Shown here: piece after piece, positions 1 to 6,086 of the stretch
Numbering within the stretch: the first letter of the stretch is position 1
Layout: each line of letters begins with the position of its first letter
Source of the DNA: Acidobacteriota bacterium
GTDB taxonomy: Bacteria > Acidobacteriota > Terriglobia > Terriglobales > Acidobacteriaceae
Direction of reading: 5' to 3'
DNA length: 12,250 nucleotides
Assembly (NCBI GenBank): GCA_021780095.1
Contig: JAJXZK010000046.1
Coordinates: 1-12,250, forward strand
Translations under genes and position numbers: made by a program
Notes under the pieces: generated by a model
What the model was told of the DNA's origin: nothing
Database searches by the model: none
The model's input: only the letters and a program-made list of their open reading frames with translations

Positions 1-18
1 GTCAATGCTGCAACACCT

Positions 19-61
19 TGGGTGCCCCAGGGTCTTGATTTTGAGACCTGAGATTCTCCCA
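19..61. repeat. Palindromic REP-like element downstream of rpsI
   Basis: This short non-coding element sits just past the rpsI stop codon. It begins with TGGGTGCCCCA (19-29), which recurs exactly at 1697-1707. The segment at 28-35 pairs with AGACCTG (44-50) with one bulged G, and TGGG (19-22) can pair with CCCA (58-61) as an outer stem. No T-run follows in either direction, so it does not look like a classical intrinsic terminator. It could still stabilise the 3' end of the rplM-rpsI message or be a dispersed palindromic repeat. The repeat reading rests on two related copies in this window. Confidence 0.45.
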
Positions 62-70
62 CTTGAAACT

Positions 71-466
71 CTACCGCTTGCTGAACTGGAAGCGCTTGCG
101 AGCGCCCTTCTGCCCGTACTTCTTGCGTTCCTTCATGCGGGCATCGCGCGTCAAAAAGCCCTGTTCCTTCAGGCTGCCGCGCAATTCAATGTTGTATTCC
201 AGCAAGGCGCGAGCGGTGCCCATCTTCACGGCATCCGCCTGTGCGGTCACGCCGCCACCCTTCACCGTCGTCAACACGTCAAACGTCGCTGCCAGGTCGG
301 TGGCGACCAGGACGCGCTTGGCTGCGATGCGCTGCTGCTCGGTGACAAAATAATCTTCGAAGGCACGGCCGTTCACCATGAACTTGCCGCTTCCAGGACG
401 CAGAAACACGCGAGCAATGCTCGTCTTGCGCCGTCCGGTTCCGTAATACTGTGTCAATTCTGCCAT
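71..466 (-). CDS. rpsI: 30S ribosomal protein S9
   Basis: The 131-aa product is small-subunit ribosomal protein S9, whose basic C-terminal tail reaches toward the P-site tRNA. The family signature is clear: [18 protein letters not shown] near the N-terminus (residues 8-25), a central [15 protein letters not shown] block, and the characteristic end [17 protein letters not shown], which finishes in the invariant Ser-Lys-Arg. Length is normal for a bacterial S9 (about 130 aa). It starts at ATG 466-464, 21 nt after the rplM stop, with only a weak GGGA-like ribosome site, so it is very probably co-transcribed and perhaps translationally coupled with rplM. The L13-S9 pair is an almost universal bacterial operon. 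Nothing is odd in the sequence. Confidence 0.98.
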   Translation of the reverse strand: MAELTQYYGTGRRKTSIARVFLRPGSGKFMVNGRAFEDYFVTEQQRIAAKRVLVATDLAATFDVLTTVKGGGVTAQADAVKMGTARALLEYNIELRGSLKEQGFLTRDARMKERKKYGQKGARKRFQFSKR

Positions 467-487
467 ACGTTTTTCGCTGTCCCGTTA

Positions 488-943
488 CTATAGTTTTCTT
501 GCGGTTGCTGAATCGTCCAGTGTCATCGCAATCGGCTTCTGCGCCTCGTGCGGATGCGTGTCGCCCCGGTACACCTTCAGCTTGGTAGCCATCTGGCGAC
601 CCATCTTGTTCTTCGGCAACATGCCGGTAATGGCCTGCTCCACCACGCGATCCGGCCGCCGCGCCATCAGGCGCACAAACGCCTCTTCCCGCATGCCACC
701 CGGAAACCCGGTGTAGCGGCGATACATCTTTTGCTGGCTCTTCAACCCGGACAGGCGAACCTTCTCCGCGTTCAACACGATGACATGGTCTCCCGTGTCG
801 ATGTAGGGCGTATATTGCGGGCTGTTTTTGCCAGCTAGTACCCGCGCAGCCTCAGTTGCCAGCCGCCCCAGCGTTTTTCCGCTGGCGTCCAGCACGTACC
901 ACTTGCGGTTAATGTCCTGCGGACGCGGAATAAAGGTAGACAT
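488..943 (-). CDS. rplM: 50S ribosomal protein L13
   Basis: The 151-aa product is large-subunit protein L13, an early assembly protein that binds 23S rRNA. Visible family blocks are [17 protein letters not shown] near the N-terminus, [16 protein letters not shown] in the middle, and a [19 protein letters not shown] segment followed by HPHEAQKP near the C-terminus. I chose ATG 943-941 because GGGAG (958-954) lies 10 nt upstream; a TTG further upstream at 964 would add seven residues absent from the family. It is the first gene of the rplM-rpsI operon. It is preceded by a long untranslated region with a promoter candidate about 240 nt upstream and strong potential RNA structure, so autogenous control is plausible but unproven. 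Confidence 0.98.
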   Translation of the reverse strand: MSTFIPRPQDINRKWYVLDASGKTLGRLATEAARVLAGKNSPQYTPYIDTGDHVIVLNAEKVRLSGLKSQQKMYRRYTGFPGGMREEAFVRLMARRPDRVVEQAITGMLPKNKMGRQMATKLKVYRGDTHPHEAQKPIAMTLDDSATARKL

Positions 944-970
944 GGTTCCAGTTCTCCCAAACAAACGTCA

Positions 971-997
971 AAAATAAAATCTATCTTCGCGAGTCAA
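971..997 (-). promoter_or_regulatory. Weak proximal promoter candidate for rplM
   Basis: On the minus strand TTGACT (997-992) is followed after 15 nt by TATTTT (976-971), placing a start about 20 nt before the rplM start codon. The spacer is shorter than the usual 16-18 nt and the ribosome site would lie very near the transcript start. It may be a secondary start or chance in an AT-rich patch. Confidence 0.25.
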
Positions 998-1041
998 TGC
1001 ACACCGCCAGTACAAACAAGGCGTTCAGCTGCCGGAAATTC

Positions 1042-1172
1042 TGCCAGCAAATCACGCAATGGAGTACAGTGGGCGAACCACATTGCAGCGTCGAGGGGCG
1101 GTGAAACCGAAGGACGCCTTGCGTGCTGCAAACGCACCGGAAAGATGCAAGCAGACTCACGCAACACTGCAC
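1042..1172 (-). promoter_or_regulatory. Structured leader of the rplM-rpsI transcript
   Basis: The 944-1308 gap holds no convincing gene. Three relationships stand out in plus-strand letters. TTGCGTGCTGC (1119-1129) pairs with GCAG (1151-1154) plus CACGCAA (1158-1164) around a 3-nt bulge. The same TTGCGTG can instead pair with CACGCAA at 1053-1059. CACTGCAC (1165-1172) can pair with GTACAGTG (1064-1071) with one G-U pair. The two flanks are imperfect direct copies, TGCCAGCAAATCACGCAA (1042-1059) and TGCAAGCAGACTCACGCAA (1146-1164). If transcription starts near 1175, all of this lies in the untranslated leader. Autogenous control by L13 or S9 is inference: other ribosomal operons, including the L13 leader of Firmicutes, are regulated this way. 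Confidence 0.45.
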
Positions 1173-1181
1173 AAGAATCTA

Positions 1182-1210
1182 AGAATAACCAAAACAAGGG
1201 CCTGAGTCAA
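1182..1210 (-). promoter_or_regulatory. Main promoter candidate of rplM-rpsI
   Basis: On the minus strand TTGACT (1210-1205) is followed by a 17-nt spacer and TATTCT (1187-1182). That is five and four matches to the sigma-70 consensus hexamers at ideal spacing, the best promoter match I noticed in this gap. Transcription would start near 1175, giving a leader of about 230 nt before the rplM start codon. Confidence 0.5.
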
Positions 1211-1279
1211 CGAAACCCGCTGTAAATCGCCCCTGCACAGCCGACAGTGCAATCCCGTTCGGCCCCCTTCAAATTCCGC

Positions 1280-1307
1280 TTGACGCACGCATCTTACCCT
1301 GTTTACT
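1280..1307 (+). promoter_or_regulatory. Promoter candidate of the padR gene
   Basis: TTGACG (1280-1285), a 16-nt spacer, and TTTACT (1302-1307) resemble sigma-70 hexamers, with five and four matches. Transcription would start near 1314, inside the palindrome that follows, leaving a leader of about 17 nt. The position fits a promoter controlled by a protein bound at 1309-1331. Confidence 0.4.
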
Positions 1308-1308
1308 C

Positions 1309-1331
1309 TAGGCTTGTTTCGGACAAGCCTA
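1309..1331. promoter_or_regulatory. Perfect palindrome over the padR start, likely operator
   Basis: TAGGCTTGT (1309-1317) and ACAAGCCTA (1323-1331) are exact inverted copies separated by TTCGG. The right arm ends on the A of the padR ATG, and the left arm begins just after the candidate -10 box. PadR-family dimers bind such inverted sites in their own promoters, so autorepression is the natural reading. In RNA the arms would form a 9-bp hairpin touching the start codon, so translational control is an alternative. Confidence 0.5.
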
Positions 1332-1690
1332 TGAGCCCAAAATCGCCCAAACTGCCCTCTGAACCGCGCGACCTGTTTCCCGGTGCACTGGAACTTATGA
1401 TCCTGCAGACGCTCCATCGTCAGCCGATGCACGGATACGCCATGGTCCAGCACATTCAGCAGCGATCCCGTGACTTGCTCCAGGTGGAGGAGGGCTCGCT
1501 CTATCCCGCCCTCCAACGCCTGCTGAAAGCTGGCCTGGTCGATGCCGAATGGACGATTTCCGCCTCCAACCGCCGCGTCCGAACCTACAGCATCACAGCC
1601 GACGGAGCCAAACATCTGGAGCGCGAAGTTTCCCGTTTCGAGCAAATGCTCGAAGGCATCTCGCTGGTCCTCGCCCCCAACGTTCCGTGA
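1331..1690 (+). CDS. PadR-family transcriptional regulator (acidobacterial type)
   Basis: This 119-aa winged-helix DNA-binding protein is expected to act as a dimeric repressor. The PadR core is clear: LFPGALELMILQTLHRQPMHGYAM (residues 15-38), QVEEGSLYPALQRLLKAG (51-68, recognition-helix region), EWTISASNRRVRTYSITADG (73-92, the beta wing), then a C-terminal helix ending in EGISLVLAP. It matches my memory of the acidobacterial PadR family (TIGR03433), which is regularly encoded beside the orphan permeases of TIGR03434, as here. I chose ATG 1331 because the fold begins soon after it; an upstream extension to 1247 would run through the promoter and palindrome. No good Shine-Dalgarno precedes it. 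The ligand is unknown. The target is probably its own promoter and the permease gene. Confidence 0.92.
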   Translation: MSPKSPKLPSEPRDLFPGALELMILQTLHRQPMHGYAMVQHIQQRSRDLLQVEEGSLYPALQRLLKAGLVDAEWTISASNRRVRTYSITADGAKHLEREVSRFEQMLEGISLVLAPNVP

Positions 1691-1696
1691 AAAATC

Positions 1697-1738
1697 TGGG
1701 TGCCCCACATCTCGTCTTTGAGATGTGGGTTCATTCTC
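1697..1738. repeat. Hairpin/REP-like element between padR and the permease
   Basis: CCCACATCTC (1704-1713) and GAGATGTGGG (1720-1729) form a perfect 10-bp stem with a GTCTTT loop. The left side starts with TGGGTGCCCCA (1697-1707), identical to 19-29. Both elements then carry TTTGAGA and ATTCTC at similar distances, so they look like diverged members of one repeat family. No T-run follows. In the padR-permease transcript the hairpin would sit 36 nt before the permease start, where it could affect RNA stability or the ratio of the two proteins. Confidence 0.6.
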
Positions 1739-1765
1739 GACGCGATTGCTTCTGAGGAGTCCACA

Positions 1766-4444
1766 ATGAACCGCCTCCGACGAATGTTTTCCCGAAACCG
1801 AATGACCGCCGACCTTTCCGAGGAGATGCAGCAGCATCTCGAGGAAAAGATCGAAGCGCTCGTGGAAAGTGGAATGCCGCGCGAGGAAGCCGTCCACGCC
1901 GCCCGCCGCGCGTTCGGCAACGCCACGCTGCTCGAGCAGCGCAGCCGCGAAGTCTGGATGTGGCCGCTGATCGAAAGCATCTGGGCCGACATCAAGTTTG
2001 CCCTCCGCCAACTCCGCAAATCCCCTGGATTCGCCATTACCGCCATCCTCACCCTGGCCATTGGCATCGGCGCGAACACGGCTATATTCTCGCTCATCAA
2101 TGGCCTGCTCCTACGCCCCCTGCCTGTCCCCCATGCCGACCAATTGGTCGTGCTCAGCATGCATGAGGGCGGCCCCACGCCCAACTACAGCTTCCCCGCC
2201 CCATTCTTTCGCGCATTGGAACATCAGCCGGCGATCTTCTCGGATGTTTTCGCCTATGACGACACAGGGCAGCCATTGCAAGTTCGTGGTCGGTCTGGCA
2301 GTGAAGAGGTTCGCGGAACGCTAGTCAGCGGCCAATTCTTCCAGGCGCTCCAGACCCCGCCTTTGCTGGGGCGATACTTGACCGCCGACGACGATAAAGC
2401 CGGAGGCAATCCTGCGGGACTGGCCGTCGTCATCAGTGAGAATTTCTGGCGGCGCTGGTTCCATCGCGATCCCCACGTGGTGGGTCGCAAGCTCGTGATC
2501 GCCAACGTGCCCTTCACCGTCGTGGGAGTGATGCCGAAGCGGTTTATTGGCGCCAATCTCATGCAGAGACCCGACATCTTTGTTCCACTATCGACCGAGG
2601 CCATCATTGACGCACAAAGAAACTTGCTTGATAAGGGGCTCAATGCCTGGTGGCTGACCGTGATTGCACGGTTGCGGCCCGGCGTCACACTGCAACAGGC
2701 GAACGCGGCCTTACGTGCCGTATCCGGCCCAATTCTGCACGCCGCAGATGATCCCAACTACATCGCACAGGAAGATAAGGCCCACTTCCGCTTCCAGGCT
2801 GGACCAGGCTCCGGTGGGTACACCTTCGCGCGTTTTCTGTTTCGCAGTCCGCTGCTCACCTTACTCGCGATGTGCATCGGAATCCTGTTGCTCGCCTGTC
2901 TCAACCTCGCCAGCCTTCTGATCGCGCGCGGTGCGATGCGCGAGCGGGAACTGGCAACGCGGCTGGCCATGGGGGCTACGCGCTGGCGCCTGATGCAGCA
3001 ATTGCTGATCGAGAGCCTTTTGCTCGCAGTGCTGGGAACCATCGCCGGCATTGCCGTCTCGCCGCTCGTCAGCAGCTCGTTGGCTGCATTTCTCACCAGC
3101 AGCAGTGGCGATCCCTCCGTGGTTCTCGACACCTCGCTCGGTTTCCGGGTGCTTGTTTTTGCCGCAGTCATAGCCATCGTCTCCGCCGTGCTGATTGGAT
3201 TAATGCCTGCTCTGCAAGCCACCGCAGGCAACCTCAACGACCACATCAAAGAGGGTCAACATGCCCGCCAACTGCATAAGCAGCGATCGCTCCTGCCCCG
3301 GATTCTGATGGCGCTGGAAGTTGCTCTGGCACTCGTGCTGGTTGTCGGTGCAGGACTGCTGGCGACAAGTCTCGTAAAACTCTATCGCTCCGGCCTCGGC
3401 TTCGATCCCAAGGGCCTGGCCAACATCTCCTTCAACATGGACAAACAGCAACTGGCGGGCGATGCCCTGATGCGGGTCTATCAGGATATCGGCCAAGGTT
3501 TGAGCCATCAACCGGGAGTAAAAAGTGTCAGCTTCCAGTCCATCACCCCACTTTCGCATCGCGGCTGGAATAGTGATTACTCTGCGCCAGGTGGCAACCC
3601 CCACCTGATCTGGATGAACAGCGTGGGGCCGAACTATTTCAAAACCATGCGAATCCCTCTATACATGGGAAGAGAATTCCGCTGGAACGATACCAACGCG
3701 TCCGGCTTGAAAATCATCCTGAACCAGTCCGCTGCCAATCTCTTCTTTCCCGATCACAATGCGCTCGGGCAACAGATCCTCAATCCTCGAGAAAAGACTT
3801 CGTACCAGGTGGTGGCGATCGTGGCGGATGCGAAGTGCAGGAGCATGATGGATCCTGCGCCTCCGACCGGCTACGTCCCGATCCAACAGGAAGAACAGAA
3901 AAAGCCCTCGCTCACGGCGGTTGTTCGTGTGGACGGCCCGATGATTCCACTGGCCGCGGCTGCGCGTTCCCTCGCTACGCGGTTGGCACCGACCATCCCG
4001 CCTCCAGTTCTGACCACAATGGATGACGTCGTCAACAACTCCGTCAGCGCCCAGCGCATGATGGCGATTTTGTCTCTGTTCTTCGCCGGTTGCGCCCTGC
4101 TGATCACCGCAATCGGCCTCTATGGAACCCTCGCTTACGCCACCGCGCGCCGAACCAGTGAGATCGGCATTCGCATGGCGCTCGGTGCCAAGCGAGGTCA
4201 GGTGATCGCCATGGTCTTCCGCCAGAACACCTGGGTCGCCATTGCCGGTTGCATCTCTGGAATGATTGCAGCCGTCCTCGCTGCGCGCGCGATGGCGAGT
4301 TTTCTGTTCGAGACGTCTCCTCGCGATCCCTGGATATTGCTGGCCTCGGTGGGAATTTTACTTGTGATTGCCGCCGTCGCATCGTTGATACCCGCCCTGC
4401 GAGCAGCCTCGATCGATCCCATGGTTGCCCTGCGCGCGGAGTAA
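1766..4444 (+). CDS. Duplicated MacB/FtsX-type permease without ATPase (ADOP)
   Basis: This 892-aa inner-membrane protein belongs to the MacB/FtsX permease superfamily. Order of parts: a soluble N-terminal prefix (about 1-80, including SEEMQQHLEEKIEALVESG); a first membrane helix at 89-113; a large periplasmic MacB-like domain to about 360; FtsX helices near 363-386, 414-442 and 463-485 with RERELATRLAMGATR at 393-407; then a second unit with a helix at 515-536, another periplasmic domain, and helices near 768-792, 825-845 and 856-879 with RTSEIGIRMALGAKR at 796-810. Those two motifs are the duplicated coupling helices that normally touch the ATPase. No ATP-binding gene is nearby, typical of the acidobacterial duplicated orphan permease family (TIGR03434). 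GAGGAG (1754-1759), 6 nt upstream, fixes ATG 1766. Substrate unknown; efflux or envelope work is inferred from the superfamily. Confidence 0.93.
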   Translation: MNRLRRMFSRNRMTADLSEEMQQHLEEKIEALVESGMPREEAVHAARRAFGNATLLEQRSREVWMWPLIESIWADIKFALRQLRKSPGFAITAILTLAIGIGANTAIFSLINGLLLRPLPVPHADQLVVLSMHEGGPTPNYSFPAPFFRALEHQPAIFSDVFAYDDTGQPLQVRGRSGSEEVRGTLVSGQFFQALQTPPLLGRYLTADDDKAGGNPAGLAVVISENFWRRWFHRDPHVVGRKLVIANVPFTVVGVMPKRFIGANLMQRPDIFVPLSTEAIIDAQRNLLDKGLNAWWLTVIARLRPGVTLQQANAALRAVSGPILHAADDPNYIAQEDKAHFRFQAGPGSGGYTFARFLFRSPLLTLLAMCIGILLLACLNLASLLIARGAMRERELATRLAMGATRWRLMQQLLIESLLLAVLGTIAGIAVSPLVSSSLAAFLTSSSGDPSVVLDTSLGFRVLVFAAVIAIVSAVLIGLMPALQATAGNLNDHIKEGQHARQLHKQRSLLPRILMALEVALALVLVVGAGLLATSLVKLYRSGLGFDPKGLANISFNMDKQQLAGDALMRVYQDIGQGLSHQPGVKSVSFQSITPLSHRGWNSDYSAPGGNPHLIWMNSVGPNYFKTMRIPLYMGREFRWNDTNASGLKIILNQSAANLFFPDHNALGQQILNPREKTSYQVVAIVADAKCRSMMDPAPPTGYVPIQQEEQKKPSLTAVVRVDGPMIPLAAAARSLATRLAPTIPPPVLTTMDDVVNNSVSAQRMMAILSLFFAGCALLITAIGLYGTLAYATARRTSEIGIRMALGAKRGQVIAMVFRQNTWVAIAGCISGMIAAVLAARAMASFLFETSPRDPWILLASVGILLVIAAVASLIPALRAASIDPMVALRAE

Positions 4445-4474
4445 TCCTCTTATCTTGTCAGACTCGGATCATGA

Positions 4475-4507
4475 GGAGACGGGTACCCATCCTGGGTTTT
4501 TCTCTCC
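4475..4507 (+). terminator. Possible terminator after the permease gene
   Basis: ACCCA (4485-4489) and TGGGT (4493-4497) form a short stem followed by a run of T (4497-4501). GGAGA (4475-4479) and TCTCC (4503-4507) can close an outer stem, and GGGTACCC (4481-4488) is itself palindromic. The core stem is only 5 bp, so termination would be partial at best. Confidence 0.35.
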
Positions 4508-4556
4508 ACCGGCAACTCCATCTCTCATTTTAGAATCTGTCTTAGAGAGACAAACT

Positions 4557-4838
4557 ATGAGAAATAAACTCTTCAGCACCGCCCTCGTCGCCTCTGTTCT
4601 TTCCATTGGACTTCCGGTCATCGCCCAGTCGAGCACCGATCCCGGCTTTAAACAGGACATGAAGAACGCGGGTCGCAGCACCAAGAACGCCGCCAAAGAC
4701 ACTGGCCACGCCATCGAGCGCGGGACAAAAAAAACCTGGCGCGCCACCAAGCACGGGACCAAAAAGACGACCCACAGGGCCGCGCGGAAAACGAACCGAG
4801 GCGCGCGAAAGGTCGAGCGCAAAACCAGCCCGAATTAG
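4557..4838 (+). CDS. Small secreted, very basic 11-residue-repeat protein
   Basis: I do not recognise a named family for this 93-aa protein. It has a clear signal peptide: MRNK, a hydrophobic stretch to residue 22, and a likely cleavage after VIA (23) or slightly later. The mature part has about 20 Lys/Arg against 5 Asp/Glu and no cysteine. From residue 35 it splits into five 11-residue units (35-45, 46-56, 57-67, 68-78, 79-89), for example AKDTGHAIERG, TKKTWRATKHG and TKKTTHRAARK, a hendecad pattern reminiscent of LEA-type or apolipoprotein-like helices. ATG 4557 has GAGAG about 7 nt upstream, and a -10-like TAGAAT lies at 4531-4536 without a good -35, so it may have its own promoter. Binding of an acidic polymer (DNA, anionic polysaccharide, lipid surface) or stress protection is speculation from charge and repeat. 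Confidence 0.75.
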   Translation: MRNKLFSTALVASVLSIGLPVIAQSSTDPGFKQDMKNAGRSTKNAAKDTGHAIERGTKKTWRATKHGTKKTTHRAARKTNRGARKVERKTSPN

Positions 4839-4882
4839 AGCAGATTGGTTCTGGTGACATTCTGTGCGGGAATGAATGCTGT

Positions 4883-4962
4883 GGTCCTAAGCGAAACGAA
4901 GTGTAGCGAAGGATCTTTCGGTTTCGGCCGACCACGAGGTCCTTCGCTTTGCTCTAGATGAC
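4883..4962. repeat. MITE/REP-like palindromic repeat
   Basis: AGCGAAGGATCT (4905-4916) and AGGTCCTTCGCT (4937-4948) form a 12-bp stem with a single G-T pair. Inside it TCGG (4918-4921) and CCGA (4928-4931) make a second stem. The flanks (GCGAAACGAAGTGTAGCG to the left, TTTGCTCTAGATGAC to the right) look like decayed copies of one end sequence of the GTCATCCTGAGCGAAGCG type, which I remember as a dispersed repeat in Acidobacteria and other phyla. It lies between convergent genes, the usual place for such elements, and could help end transcription from both sides. The family name is from memory. Confidence 0.6.
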
Positions 4963-5021
4963 AATGGATTGCCGCATTGAACTACAGTATTCGAGCAGAA
5001 CAACCTGTTGACAATCCACAT

Positions 5022-6038
5022 CTACAGGATCTTTTTTCCGAAGGCGGACGAGGTCAACTCCACCGCCAGGTCCGCTGTGCGGTTGTGCTCGTCGATCACC
5101 GGGTTCACTTCGACCAGCTCGAAGCTCAACATGCGCCCATCATCGGCGATGATCTCCATGGCGAGGTGTGCCTCGCGATAGGTCGCGCCGCCGCGCACCG
5201 GCGTACCGACTCCCGGCGCGTCCTCCGGATCGATCCAGTCCATGTCGAGCGAGATGTGATAGCCGGCGGTGTCCCGCGCAGCCGACCGCACCGCCTCTTC
5301 CATCACCGTGCGCAGGCCGCGCTCGTCAATGTCGCGCATGGTGTAGACCTCGGTGATTCCCGCCCGGCGGATGTTGGCTTTTTCGGTCGGGTCAATGTCG
5401 CGCAGGCCGATCAGCACGAGGTTTTCAGGCGCCACCTTCGGTGACCACCTAAAAATATCCTTCAGCTCATCCGGGCCCAGACCTGTCAGCGCGGCCACCG
5501 GCATGCCATGCACATTGCCGCTGGGTGAGGTCTGCGGCGTGTTGATGTCGGCATGCGCATCCATCCAGATCAAGCCGATCTTCTGCCTTTTCCGGCGATA
5601 GAATTCCGCCACGCCAGACACAGTTCCCACCGCAATCGAATGGTCTCCGCCCAGCACCAGCGGCGTTTCACCGGCGGCCAGCGTCGCTATCACCTGCTCC
5701 GCCTCGCGCGCACACGTCTCCGTAATCGCGTGGAGATACTTCGCGTCCTGCTCGCCTATGCTTTGCGTCTCGGCTATTTCGACCGCAATATTGCCGCCAT
5801 CCACCACCTGGTGGCCCAGCGCTTCCAACCGCGCCTGCAAGCCGGCCACGCGCACCGCCGACGGCCCCATATCCACACCGCGCCGCGACTGACCCAAATC
5901 GAGCGGCACTCCGAGGATGCGGATCTTCCGCCCCGCAAGAAGACTCCCCCCCCTTGCGATCGACGACCGGCGCGAAGAAGGCCTTGCACCGCCCTCTGCG
6001 CGGCTCGCTGGCTTCGTACTTTTCCTGGGTTTCGACAT
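5022..6038 (-). CDS. rocF: Arginase
   Basis: The enzyme hydrolyses L-arginine to ornithine and urea with two manganese ions. All expected ligands are visible in the 338-aa product: H133 in GGDHSIAVG, D160/H162/D164 in DAHADIN, and D265/D267 in SLDMDWIDPEDAPG. SGNVHGMP (173-180) and ELVEVNPVIDEHNRTA (307-322) favour arginase over agmatinase or formimidoylglutamase. The family is usually near 300 aa; here about 37 basic, Ser/Arg-rich residues precede the fold, which begins at RKIRILGVPLDLG. The start at 6038 is supported by AGGA (6048-6045) 6 nt upstream. A run of eight G (coding strand, 5953-5946) lies in this extension, around residues 29-31. The gene follows asnS by 48 nt and is probably the last of the minus-strand operon. 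Confidence 0.95.
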   Translation of the reverse strand: MSKPRKSTKPASRAEGGARPSSRRSSIARGGSLLAGRKIRILGVPLDLGQSRRGVDMGPSAVRVAGLQARLEALGHQVVDGGNIAVEIAETQSIGEQDAKYLHAITETCAREAEQVIATLAAGETPLVLGGDHSIAVGTVSGVAEFYRRKRQKIGLIWMDAHADINTPQTSPSGNVHGMPVAALTGLGPDELKDIFRWSPKVAPENLVLIGLRDIDPTEKANIRRAGITEVYTMRDIDERGLRTVMEEAVRSAARDTAGYHISLDMDWIDPEDAPGVGTPVRGGATYREAHLAMEIIADDGRMLSFELVEVNPVIDEHNRTADLAVELTSSAFGKKIL

Positions 6039-6086
6039 GGGCTGTCCTGCTTGCGGCGCGCGATCTTTTCGCGCACACGAACTTCG

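Noticed and set aside
5..493. Plus-strand open frame across rpsI
   Set aside because: It is the antisense shadow of rpsI, whose S9 family match is unambiguous.
981..1197. Short minus-strand reading frames upstream of rplM
   Set aside because: They are Cys-rich with no recognisable domain, overlap each other in two frames, and cover the promoter and structured leader. Leader RNA explains the region better.
1157..2011. Minus-strand open frame over padR and the start of the permease
   Set aside because: No domain is recognisable and the opposite strand carries two clear families, so it is a shadow.
4471..4533. 20-codon frame starting at ATG 4471
   Set aside because: There is no ribosome site, and it overlaps the terminator-like hairpin. 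Nothing supports translation.
4965..5018. TGGATTG/CAATCCA inverted arms just after the arginase stop
   Set aside because: The 7-bp arms are 40 nt apart with no T-run on the minus strand. The nearby MITE-like palindrome is the stronger structure.
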